Shown piece after piece: positions 7,406 to 15,964 of a stretch of 64,000 bases of DNA. Every line of letters begins with the position of its first letter. The stretch's first letter is position 1. Below the pieces are notes generated by a model. That model saw nothing but the letters and a program-made list of their open reading frames with translations, was not told the origin of the DNA and ran no database searches. The DNA is from Anaerobaca sp035448545 (lineage in GTDB: Bacteria; Planctomycetota; Phycisphaerae; Sedimentisphaerales; Anaerobacaceae). Made by a program: the position numbers and the translations under genes. The DNA lies in the NCBI GenBank assembly GCA_035448545.1, contig DAOTJE010000013.1, forward strand, positions 1-64,000, read 5' to 3'.

Positions 7406-7856
7406 CGAGATGTCTCCAATACCCCTTTGTGTCCAGTTATGGGACCGGCCCGACTGCGGAGAACGCGAAGGACTGTGGTGAATACCCTTACCCCGCGGTC
7501 TCCCCCGTCGGGCGGTCCGTCCCTTTTCGAAGGCAGTTACAAGCAACAAGCCGTCGTGATCTTCGGCCTTAATCTCTTGATTCTAAAGCCAGAACGGCTC
7601 TCTGTCAACAAAAAACCCCTTTCCCAGCCTCCCCATTTCCATCGCATTCGCAGGACAAACGACCTTTGTTTTCCCTATTCGGCTCAGGTTTCGGCCACAT
7701 CGCACCGTATCCATTCTTCGGCTCCACGAGGGCCCCAGGAGGGTCCCTGCGGGCCGGACGCGACGCGAATTCCCTTGACGGCAACGGCGAAAGACTGCAT
7801 AATACAGAACAAGGAAGCTTTTGAGCTTGAATCGGTGTACCGGGCAGGAGGTACCG
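7406..7856. other. Intergenic with a sigma-70-like promoter at its right end
   Basis: I see no gene here. The left part is the leader of the HEAT-repeat gene on the minus strand. The right part carries the promoter at 7775-7803 directed rightwards. Confidence 0.5.
7775..7803 (+). promoter_or_regulatory. Sigma-70-like promoter
   Basis: TTGACG (7775-7780), a 17-base spacer and CATAAT (7798-7803) form one of the best promoter matches in the window. It would drive the small reading frame at 7857 and, by read-through, the large secreted gene at 8427. Confidence 0.55.
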
Positions 7857-8090
7857 ATGCAGGATGCGGAACTGATGGCCGTGGCGCGTCGAGTGCGTCG
7901 ACGCTCAACCGCCTGCGATGGGGCTTCTCTCCCGTACACACCGCGAAATCCGGCTGTGCCCGACCTTGCTGTCCCGATGCGGCCGGAATGGTTAGACTCT
8001 GAACATCTGCATGCCCACCACAACCTGACGAACGTGGATATGGAGATTATGGGGTATTTATCCTTGACGTCACGTTATTGGACTTGGTAA
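7857..8090 (+). CDS. Possible small protein, 77 aa
   Basis: I do not recognise it. Support comes from position rather than homology: AGGAGG lies seven bases before the ATG, and a strong promoter sits about 55 bp upstream. The product is 77 residues with a basic stretch (ARRVRRRS) and a C-terminal aromatic tail (SRYWTW), and has no membrane segment. It precedes the large secreted gene at 8427 by 336 bp. It could equally be a chance frame inside a long leader. Confidence 0.35.
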   Translation: MQDAELMAVARRVRRRSTACDGASLPYTPRNPAVPDLAVPMRPEWLDSEHLHAHHNLTNVDMEIMGYLSLTSRYWTW

Positions 8091-8426
8091 ATTGGGTACC
8101 AGGCAGCCTGCGGCGATCCTCTTGGGGCCGCCGGCGATGAGAAGACAAGGGCAGGTACGGGTGCTGCAACACCCTGGGAGACTGTGTTCCGCCTGTTCCG
8201 GAACAGCACGTCGCGTCAGGATACCGGGGTCACGCTGAGAGAGAGTAAGGAAGGAGGTGATCGAGCGGGCGGTGCGATGGTCTCTCCGGCGAGATGCAGC
8301 GACAGAAATCTACACGTCTGGGCACGGCATACAGCAATGGGAAGATTCCCGCGTGCCATCGGGGGGGAACGAAAGGGCGCGTTGCCCCGGCACGATGAAG
8401 TTTTGTTCAGTTGAAGGAGGACCGTC
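8091..8426. other. Leader of the 1255-aa secreted protein, with a 14-bp palindrome
   Basis: CTGTTCCGGAACAG at 8193-8206 is a perfect palindrome and could be an operator. AAGGAGGT near 8251 resembles a ribosome site but leads to no long frame. I could not match the region to a known riboswitch class by eye. Confidence 0.4.
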
Positions 8427-11400
8427 ATGTGTAAGAGAACGTTGATTCTTCTGGCCGTGTTGGGGCTCGTGCTGAGCTCGGCGGCCCAAGCCGCCAACAT
8501 CACGGTCGTCACAGAGAATGTGGACCGCGAGCCGGACGGAGTCGTCGACGACCAGGGATTGATCGACTGGCTCGTGGCCCAGGGGCACACGGTCGACGTA
8601 AGACGTGACTACTGGTGGACGCTCGACGACGCCAAGATCGCGGCCCTGAACGCCGCCGATTTGATTATCGTCAGCCGCCTGTCCAACAGCGGCAACTACG
8701 ATGACGGTGCCGAGGTGACGCAGTGGAACTCAATCACCGCGCCGATGCTCCAGATGAGCGCCTATCTCGTCCGCAACAACCGCTGGAAATGGATGAACTC
8801 CGGGACGGCGACCGGTAACACCACCGACACCGTGATGGAAGTGCTGGACCCGACCCACGAGGTGTTTGCGGGCGTAGCGCTCAGTGTTGCCGATCCCAAC
8901 GACCCGAACACCGTAGGGAACCGGGTTCAGGCCGTTGACCCCAGTGTGGGCACCGGCATCACTTCCTTCATGGACACCCTCGACCCGGGTAACGGGACCC
9001 TTCTGGCCACCGCGCCGGTTTCCAACACGGCCTGGATCGTCGAATGGGACAAGGGCGTGGAGTTCTACGCCGGCGCCGGTCAGTTTGCCGGCGGGCCGCG
9101 CATGTTCTTCGCCGCCGGCACCCAGGAATCGGGCGCTACCCCCCAGGGCGCCTGGAACCTCACGGCCGAAGGCGAAATCATGTTCGCCAACGCAATCAAT
9201 TACCTGCTGAGCATTCCGTCTCGCTACGCATCGGCACCGAGTCCGGCCGACGGCGCCAGCGATCTGCTGCGCGACGAAGTGACGCTGAGGTGGACGGCCG
9301 GCACCACCGCCGCGACGCATGACGTCTATCTGGGCACCAGCCGGGAGGCTGTCGCCAGTGCCAGCACCGACAGCAACGATACGACGGGCGCGCTGGTCAG
9401 CGCAAGCCAGACGGGCAACAGCTTTGATCCCGGCCGGCTCGAATTCGGCCAAACCTATTACTGGCGTGTCGACGAAGTGGGACCGGCTCCCGGTTACAAG
9501 GTCTACAAGGGTGACGTCTGGAGTTTCACTGTGGAGCCGTACAGCATTCCCATCACGAATGTGATCGCGACGGCCTCCAGTTCAGCAGGCAACCTCTTCG
9601 GACCGGAGAAGACCGTCGATGGGTCCGGCCTGGACGAGAACGACCTGCATTCGGCCAACGGCACCACCATGTGGCTCAGTTCCGGTGAACGGGACGAGGT
9701 GGTCTATATCGAGTACGCGTTCGACAAGCCCTACCGTCTCGACATGGTCTGGGTCTGGAACTCCAATACCGGCATCGAGGCAATGTATGGCTACGGCCTC
9801 AAAGACGTGACCATCGAGACCTCGATGGACGGCAGTACCTGGACGACCTTCGGCGACGTCGAATTCGCCCAGGCTCCCGGCGACTACGGCTACGCCCATG
9901 ACACCGTGGATATGGCCGCCACCGCCGCCAAGTACGTCCGATTCGTCGCCAACAGCAACTGGGGCGGCGGGCCCCGGTATGGCCTGAGTGAGGTCCGCTT
10001 CTTCGCGATCCCCGTCCTCGCCCGGGAGCCGCAGCCGGCGTCGGGACAGGTCGAAGTGCCTGTCAACGGAACCTTGAGCTGGCGGTCCGGCTTGCTGGTC
10101 GGCTCACACCAGTTGTACATCAGCAGCAACAAGGCCGCTGTCGAGAACGGCACGGCCCCCGTGAAGGTCCTGAACACCAACAGCTTCAACCTTGAGTCTC
10201 TCGGGTTGAACATCGGGACCACATACTATTGGAAGGTTAACGAGGTCAACGACGTCCTCTCGCCCAAGAGCCTCAACGGCGACGTCTGGAGCTTCACCAC
10301 GCAGAATTTCTTCGCGGTCGATGACTTCGAAAGCTACACCAGCGAGAATATCAAGAACACCTGGGTCGATGGCTGGAAGAAGTCGACGGGCGTGCGCAAT
10401 GCCTCGAACGTCAATCCGGTGATCGATCAGGAGATCGCCAACAGCGGCAGCCAGTCGGTGTTCCTGGCCTATGACAACACGAAGTCTCCGTACCACATCG
10501 AGATCGAGCGGACGATCTCCGGGCGGACCAACTGGACCAACAACGGTGTGCAGAAACTCGTGCTGTTCTTCCACGGCGATCCGGGCAACAAGCCCAACGA
10601 CAAGCTCTATGTGACGATCAACGGCAAGACCGCCACCTATGACGGCGACCTGTCCAAGCCGTGGTGGAGAAGCTGGAGCATTGACCTGAACTCGATGGGC
10701 ATCAACGTGCGTGATGTCCGACTCCTGGCGGTAGGCGTGGGCGACGTCACAAAGCCGACAACCGGCCGCAAGGGGAAGATTTGGATCGATGACATCCGCC
10801 TGTATCGGACCGCTCCCTCCGTGCCGACCATCGTGGACGCCGCGCTGGCGGTCAACAGCAGCGGCGATTTCAAAGGCCAGTTCGATACCCTCCTGGCAGC
10901 GATGAGCAAGGCCGATCCGGCGATCCTCGAGGCCCTGTCGAGTGAAGAGGACTACACCGTATTCGCGCCGACCGATGACGCGTTCGCTGCGATGGGAATC
11001 AACGCCAGCAACGTCGGCAGCCTGGATATGGGGATTTTGAACGAGATCCTGCTGTACCATGTGGTAGCCGGCAAACTGGCGTCGGCGGACGTTCTGGCCG
11101 CCAGCCAGATTGCGACGGTCCAGGGCACGGCGATCCGGCAGGCGGGCGGCGTGCTGATCGACGGCGTCGGACGTCAGGCCAATCTGCTGGCCGTTGACGG
11201 CGTCGCCTCGAACGGTCTGATGCACGTCGTGGACGCGATGATGCTGCCGTTCGAGATCCGCAACCTCGTCGAAATGCTGATCGCCACAAACAGTGCCGGC
11301 AGTCTGGCCGGCCAGCTCAACAGCCTGCTCGGCGTCGTTCAGAGCAATCCGTCGCTGGTGGCGTTGCTAACCGGCGCAGACGAATACACCGTCTTCGCGC

Positions 11401-12194
11401 CGACGGATGCGGCGATCGCCGCTCTGCGGCTGGCCGCCGATGAGAATCTGTTCCTCTACCACATCGCAGCCGGCTCGCTGCGGGCGGCGGATGTGCTCGC
11501 GGCCGAAGAGCTTACGATGCTCAATGGCGGCACGTTGAAGCAGGCCGGCGGCGTTCTGATCGATGCCGCCGGACGGCAGGTGGCGCTTGTCGCGACCGAC
11601 GTGATTGCGTCCAATGGTGTTATCCACGTCATTGACGCGGTGCTGCTGCCGGTACCGGTGATCGAGAACGCCAGCTTCGAGCTGCCCGGGACGGAGAAGC
11701 AGAAAGGCTTCGACGCCGTACCCGGCTGGGCCACGGACGCCGAAGTCGTGGATTCCGGCGTCGAGACAGGCTGGACGCCTACCGATGGCCTCTGGACCGC
11801 CTACCTGATGAGCGGCGATCCTTCCGTCTGGCAGATGACGCCTTTGACTCTGGGCGAGGGCGACCTGTTCACACTGAAGGTGGATGCACGGATCACCTGG
11901 GCCGCCACAACGCTGCGGATGACCCTGTACTATCTGGCGGACGGTGTCCGCGTCCCGGCGGCAACCGCCGACGTGGCGCTGACCGGCCAGATGCAGGAGT
12001 ACACGCTGGAACTCAACGCTTACCTGGCACCCGAGGCGGTCGGAAAGACGATCGGTATTGAGTTCCAGAACGTCAGCAGCGGTGCCACGTGGATCGGGCT
12101 GGACAACGTTCGTCTGGAGGGCCCGACGGCCGCTCCGGAACCTGAGCCCGAGCCGGAGCCTGCTCCCGAGCCCGAGCCGGTGGTTGTAGAGTAA
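8427..12194 (+). CDS. Secreted modular protein with discoidin and twin fasciclin domains
   Basis: This 1255-residue protein has a signal peptide at 1-22 (LILLAVLGLVLSSAAQA). Residues 23-255 form an amidotransferase/ThuA-like alpha-beta head (ADLIIVSRLSNSGNYDDGA, FFAAGTQESGATPQG). An FN3-like module follows around 265-370, then a discoidin (F5/8 C-like) module around 380-530, a second FN3-like module to about 630, and a beta-sandwich starting FFAVDDFESYT. Two FAS1 domains lie at about 805-940 and 945-1080, each with a YTVFAPTD motif. A carbohydrate-binding-like module follows, and the tail is rich in EP repeats. GAAGGAGG precedes the ATG. The first ~790 residues resemble the protein at 53821-56766. 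It is probably an extracellular adhesion or glycan-binding protein. Confidence 0.88.
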   Translation: MCKRTLILLAVLGLVLSSAAQAANITVVTENVDREPDGVVDDQGLIDWLVAQGHTVDVRRDYWWTLDDAKIAALNAADLIIVSRLSNSGNYDDGAEVTQWNSITAPMLQMSAYLVRNNRWKWMNSGTATGNTTDTVMEVLDPTHEVFAGVALSVADPNDPNTVGNRVQAVDPSVGTGITSFMDTLDPGNGTLLATAPVSNTAWIVEWDKGVEFYAGAGQFAGGPRMFFAAGTQESGATPQGAWNLTAEGEIMFANAINYLLSIPSRYASAPSPADGASDLLRDEVTLRWTAGTTAATHDVYLGTSREAVASASTDSNDTTGALVSASQTGNSFDPGRLEFGQTYYWRVDEVGPAPGYKVYKGDVWSFTVEPYSIPITNVIATASSSAGNLFGPEKTVDGSGLDENDLHSANGTTMWLSSGERDEVVYIEYAFDKPYRLDMVWVWNSNTGIEAMYGYGLKDVTIETSMDGSTWTTFGDVEFAQAPGDYGYAHDTVDMAATAAKYVRFVANSNWGGGPRYGLSEVRFFAIPVLAREPQPASGQVEVPVNGTLSWRSGLLVGSHQLYISSNKAAVENGTAPVKVLNTNSFNLESLGLNIGTTYYWKVNEVNDVLSPKSLNGDVWSFTTQNFFAVDDFESYTSENIKNTWVDGWKKSTGVRNASNVNPVIDQEIANSGSQSVFLAYDNTKSPYHIEIERTISGRTNWTNNGVQKLVLFFHGDPGNKPNDKLYVTINGKTATYDGDLSKPWWRSWSIDLNSMGINVRDVRLLAVGVGDVTKPTTGRKGKIWIDDIRLYRTAPSVPTIVDAALAVNSSGDFKGQFDTLLAAMSKADPAILEALSSEEDYTVFAPTDDAFAAMGINASNVGSLDMGILNEILLYHVVAGKLASADVLAASQIATVQGTAIRQAGGVLIDGVGRQANLLAVDGVASNGLMHVVDAMMLPFEIRNLVEMLIATNSAGSLAGQLNSLLGVVQSNPSLVALLTGADEYTVFAPTDAAIAALRLAADENLFLYHIAAGSLRAADVLAAEELTMLNGGTLKQAGGVLIDAAGRQVALVATDVIASNGVIHVIDAVLLPVPVIENASFELPGTEKQKGFDAVPGWATDAEVVDSGVETGWTPTDGLWTAYLMSGDPSVWQMTPLTLGEGDLFTLKVDARITWAATTLRMTLYYLADGVRVPAATADVALTGQMQEYTLELNAYLAPEAVGKTIGIEFQNVSSGATWIGLDNVRLEGPTAAPEPEPEPEPAPEPEPVVVE

Positions 12195-12240
12195 GATCGA
12201 GAAAGGCCGCCCAAGCGGTCTGACTCACAAAGTTCCTCGC

Positions 12241-12277
12241 GGGGTCCGTACCCACCCGGATACGGACCCCTTTTTCT
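12241..12277 (+). terminator. Rho-independent terminator
   Basis: GGGGTCCGTA and TACGGACCCC form a perfect 10-bp stem around a 10-base loop, followed by TTTTTCTT. It lies 47 bp after the stop codon of the 1255-aa secreted protein. Confidence 0.9.
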
Positions 12278-12401
12278 TATGCGCCAGGATCGGTCTTGCG
12301 CACCGGGAACAGGGGAGCAAAAAGAGTTTGAACTGACCCTTCTGTCTGCCGTACCGCTCAGACAGTTCTGCGGAAGTCAACCGGCCTACAGGACAGGCCT
12401 G

Positions 12402-12638
12402 TCAGTGTTTGTAGCGCTGCGGGATGTCCGAACTGAGCCCCTTGCCCATTGCCGAAAGCAGCAGCAATTCCGCCGCGATCAGCAGGTAGATCGGCCCGAG
12501 CAGGAGACTGCACACGATGGCAAACTCCCGCGTCGGCCGGTCCCACGAGCCTTTGGCGCAGCACAGCGCCGCGCCTTCCGTGCAGAAGTACGCCAGCACG
12601 GCCGAAAGAACCCACAGCAGCACCCATACCCAAGCCAT
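12402..12638 (-). CDS. Small membrane protein, 78 aa
   Basis: This 78-residue protein has two hydrophobic segments, around residues 2-18 (WVWVLLWVLSAVLAYF) and 41-62 (IVCSLLLGPIYLLIAAELLLL), joined by a short loop with two adjacent cysteines (ALCCAKGSW). GGGAGG sits nine bases before the ATG, which supports a real gene. No family is recognised. It is probably an inner-membrane protein of unknown role. A perfect TATAAT box lies about 95 bp upstream on the same strand. Confidence 0.65.
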   Translation of the reverse strand: MAWVWVLLWVLSAVLAYFCTEGAALCCAKGSWDRPTREFAIVCSLLLGPIYLLIAAELLLLSAMGKGLSSDIPQRYKH

Positions 12639-13070
12639 ACTCTCATCCTCCCGATGCGGGACAATGACGGCTTCTCAAGGTGCAGGCCAAAAGATGCGAT
12701 TGGAAATGCCAAAGACAGCCAACCACTCCTATTATACCACGTTGCACAAGAAAAAAAGATTCGCAAACCGCTTTTTTTGTCCGGACACGTAGGAATCGCC
12801 GCGTCATAAGCCTCATCGTCGGCTGCGTGGGCGACTGGTTCGGCGGCTGGGACGGCCTGGAGGCGGACTCGGCCGACCAGTTCGCCACCGAGGACCTGCA
12901 ACGCGGCGGCTGGGCAGCCTGCCGCGTATCGAGACCGGCGGCATCGCCACTGGAGAAGGTCGCTCAGCCCCTCCAGCTCAAGGGCGGCGCCTGGCACCAG
13001 GCCGACCCGGCGCAACCCTCTGCTTCGACCTGCCCAAGGGCCAGACCACTGTCATCATCTGACCGCCGGT
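12639..13070. other. Intergenic with a -10 box and a possible gene remnant
   Basis: A TATAAT on the minus strand (12731-12736) may serve the small membrane protein, but no clear -35 is seen. On the plus strand at about 12800-13063 the bases behave like degraded coding sequence: short stretches in different frames read plausibly, ending in GATLCFDLPKGQTTVII and a stop at 13061-13063. That end is reminiscent of the C-terminus of histidine-kinase ATPase domains, but the frames are broken and I cannot confirm it. Confidence 0.3.
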
Positions 13071-15911
13071 TTACTGCTGGCGTCGGGCCCGCCAGATGCA
13101 GCGGCCGCCGGTGGCGACGCTGACGTCGCCGACAAGCTCGGCCCCTTCCAGGTGGACGGTCATGCTGTCGGTCGGCGCCTGCTGCGGCATGCCGTTGACG
13201 ACGATGGTCTTGCTCTGGCCCTGCATGACGAGCTGGTTGCCCTGCATCTGTCCGACGAAGATCTCCGTGATCTTGTAGAACATCTGCTGGCCGTACATGT
13301 CGGAGACCATCGCTTCCCCGTACCATTGAGCCGTGAATTGCCCGTTCTGCCCCATCGCCACCTGCACCTGCATGGGATAGCTCAGCGCAGGATAATCGTT
13401 CGTGGCCGTTCCCGCCCAGAGCCCCACAGGCGACCACTGGGCCTGCGGCTGCGGCATGGGCTGCGGCTGAGTCGGCTGCCTGGGCTGAGTCGGCTGGGTC
13501 GGACCGGGGGCGGTATGAGGGGCGGGAGCGCTGGCAACGGCGACGATGTTCCAGCGTTGGAGGATATCGGCCGGAAGGGCCTCCAATTCCGGAGACGAAA
13601 CGCCTCTCGTCCAGCAATCCTCGATGTCGATCTCGATGACGCGGCCCTCTGCGGCGGCCTTCTTGTACGTCTCGCCGGCGCTCTGGACGACGCCGTCGAA
13701 CGGCGTCGAGCCGTGCGTTCTGCCGCCGCCCACGCCGGTGGTCTCGACGGGCAGGAGGTTGCCCGAGGGCAGACGGATGAGGGCAAACGCGTGGCCCGGG
13801 ATGAGCACCATGTAGGGCTTGAGCCCCACCGAATGCGCCATCGAGCAGTAGAGCGCCGCCAGCTCAATGCAGGTGCCCGACTTGTCGCGGATCACGTCGC
13901 GCGGGAACTTGATGTTCTGCACGATCGTGTTGTCGAAACTCAGCGTGGGGTCCGACAGTCCGACCGGTCCCTGATACGTGAAGTCGTTGCCCTGCCAGAG
14001 TTCGTAGCAGGCCTTGAGCACGGCGTAGGCGGCCTCGTCGCTGTACGGGGCGCCCCTGCCTCCGGCGGCCTTATTCGCCATCGCGGCGAACTGCTTGACC
14101 ACCGGATCGTCACGCGTCACCCAGGCGGCGATCATCTCCGAGTTGCTGAACAAATCGTACCAACTGCCCATGCTCTCTTCTTTTGTGTAGTTCGAGAAGA
14201 TGAACTCGTGACGGCCCAGAATCGACACGCGTTTGCCGTCACTGTCATCCTGCCGCTGCCCATCGCTGTCGATGTAGCGCCATTCGACGAGCACATTGGC
14301 TGGCGTCGTGCTCGTCAGCGAGGCGATGCTCCTGTCGAGCACAGGCTTGTACACGCCGACCACCGTCTGGCCCGGCAGGACCTCGGGATACTTCTGCCAG
14401 ATGCTCCACTCGGAGTAGCCTTCCACGCGGTAGCGGAGGCGCAGGTCCGTAACGCGGCCGGTCCCGACGTTCGTCACGCGGGCCTTGGCCACCCACTGGG
14501 CGGGGAAATCAGTTTCCATGCCGTACACCTTGTACAGGCAGCTCATGATCCGGTCGCGCGCTTTGAACTCGATGTCGAGCTGTCCCTTGCCCCCGGCGTC
14601 CTTATGGGCCAGCGAATAGCTCAGCAGATTCCTGCCCTTGTCGAACGCAACGCGGGTCGCGCCGGGCGGAAGTGTGTACGACGCACGTCCTTCGAACTTG
14701 ACCTCGTCGCTCGGCGAACCCTTGTAGAGGAAGGCCGCAACCGTCTCGCCGTTGTCGTTCGTGGTCGTCTCGACGAATTCCTGATCTTCCGCCTGCCATT
14801 CCCATCGCTCGTTGCCGCGGTTGTGCACCACGCCGAGCATGTGGACGTCGAGCACCACCGCGGAGCCGGCGTCGTCGTATGCAGCAGACGCGTCCGGGGC
14901 CAATTCGGTGTCCGCGCGGTTCGACGAAAGCTCACGAAGGAAGTACACCGGGTCCTGAACGACGCCCTTGATCGTCGCATAAACCTGCGGGTCGAACGTG
15001 AAGATTCCCCGGCCGACCAGATCGCCGGTGGGCGTGATGCGCCCGCTCAGGTTTACCCGGGCAATCACCTCCTGCTCCTGTCCTTCCGCCGCCTGATTCT
15101 GCGTCGGGCTTTGGTCCGTCGGAGCCGGAGCGTCCTCATCGCCTGCCATGAAAGGCGGCACCGGGACTTCCGGCATCTTCTCCGGCGCGAAGCCATCGGT
15201 CCGGACCAACTCGTTGAGCGTATCAGCCACCGCCTCGGCGTCGCTCCTCTGCTGATCCGTCAACTGCTCCCGGTACGTCTGGAGTTCCTTCTTCGCCTTC
15301 TCATGCCCCTGACTGGCGGCCATCAGCAACCAGGCACAGCCTTCGATCAGGTCCTTGGGCCGCCCGGTGCCCTCCGCGACGAAGACGCCGAAAACCCACT
15401 GGCCGTCGGGGTCGCCGGTCGTCGCGACCAGGAAGAACAAATCGGCCGCCTTGACCTGATCGGCCTCCACGCCTTCGCCCTTGTGGTATTTCTGGCCCAG
15501 ATTGAACATGGAGTCGGACCAGCCGCCCAGCGACGACCGCGTGTACCAGCGCACCGATTCGCGGACATCCTGCTGAACGCCGTTGCCACGATCGTACATC
15601 AGCGCCAGGAAGAACATCGCCTCCGCGTGCCCCTGCTGAGCCAGATTCATCAGTATGGGCCGCGCGCCCTGATAGTCGCGATTGCGCAGCAATTGCCGGG
15701 CCTGCTCCATCTGATCGTTCTGGGGCAGCTCGCGAATCGGCTTGACCTTTCGCGGTTGAAGCCCCTGCCGCTGCACTTGGGCGGCCGGCTGCGATTGCGG
15801 CACAGGCATGACCTGCGGACTGGGATTGCTCGGCTGAACCGGCTGGCCGAGGGCCGACGACAGAAACACGCACGACAAAAGGATGGCACTGCAACAGGCG
15901 ACCTTCTTCAT
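13071..15911 (-). CDS. Secreted Sel1-repeat / transglutaminase-like protein
   Basis: This 946-residue protein has a signal peptide (residues 1-22) and a proline/glutamine-rich linker. Sel1-type repeats span about 65-215 (ARPILMNLAQQGHAEAMFFLA, SMFNLGQKYHKGEGVEADQ, and relatives). A long beta-rich region around 270-560 may include a CARDB-like module. A transglutaminase-like core lies at about 630-780 with the expected triad positions: SGTCIELAALY (Cys), LIPGHAFALI (His) and LPVETTG (acidic). The C-terminal ~120 residues form another beta domain after a proline-rich linker. It may be a periplasmic cysteine protease or cross-linking enzyme. It follows the 438-aa secreted gene by 53 bp on the same strand, so the two are probably an operon. 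Confidence 0.85.
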   Translation of the reverse strand: MKKVACCSAILLSCVFLSSALGQPVQPSNPSPQVMPVPQSQPAAQVQRQGLQPRKVKPIRELPQNDQMEQARQLLRNRDYQGARPILMNLAQQGHAEAMFFLALMYDRGNGVQQDVRESVRWYTRSSLGGWSDSMFNLGQKYHKGEGVEADQVKAADLFFLVATTGDPDGQWVFGVFVAEGTGRPKDLIEGCAWLLMAASQGHEKAKKELQTYREQLTDQQRSDAEAVADTLNELVRTDGFAPEKMPEVPVPPFMAGDEDAPAPTDQSPTQNQAAEGQEQEVIARVNLSGRITPTGDLVGRGIFTFDPQVYATIKGVVQDPVYFLRELSSNRADTELAPDASAAYDDAGSAVVLDVHMLGVVHNRGNERWEWQAEDQEFVETTTNDNGETVAAFLYKGSPSDEVKFEGRASYTLPPGATRVAFDKGRNLLSYSLAHKDAGGKGQLDIEFKARDRIMSCLYKVYGMETDFPAQWVAKARVTNVGTGRVTDLRLRYRVEGYSEWSIWQKYPEVLPGQTVVGVYKPVLDRSIASLTSTTPANVLVEWRYIDSDGQRQDDSDGKRVSILGRHEFIFSNYTKEESMGSWYDLFSNSEMIAAWVTRDDPVVKQFAAMANKAAGGRGAPYSDEAAYAVLKACYELWQGNDFTYQGPVGLSDPTLSFDNTIVQNIKFPRDVIRDKSGTCIELAALYCSMAHSVGLKPYMVLIPGHAFALIRLPSGNLLPVETTGVGGGRTHGSTPFDGVVQSAGETYKKAAAEGRVIEIDIEDCWTRGVSSPELEALPADILQRWNIVAVASAPAPHTAPGPTQPTQPRQPTQPQPMPQPQAQWSPVGLWAGTATNDYPALSYPMQVQVAMGQNGQFTAQWYGEAMVSDMYGQQMFYKITEIFVGQMQGNQLVMQGQSKTIVVNGMPQQAPTDSMTVHLEGAELVGDVSVATGGRCIWRARRQQ

Positions 15912-15964
15912 ATCCCGGGACCTCCGAAGTAGTCAGGGTTGGCGACGGCGTGGCACACGTCGAG

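Noticed and set aside
12800..13063. Possible histidine-kinase C-terminal fragment ending GATLCFDLPKGQ
   Set aside because: The resemblance is short, needs several frame changes and lacks the N, G1 and F boxes; kept only as a remark on the intergenic region.
13152..15932. A 926-codon open frame antisense to the Sel1/transglutaminase-like gene
   Set aside because: Its translation is rich in R, H, L, V and lacks any motif, while the minus-strand frame has a signal peptide, Sel1 repeats and a catalytic triad. Long antisense frames are expected in GC-rich coding DNA.
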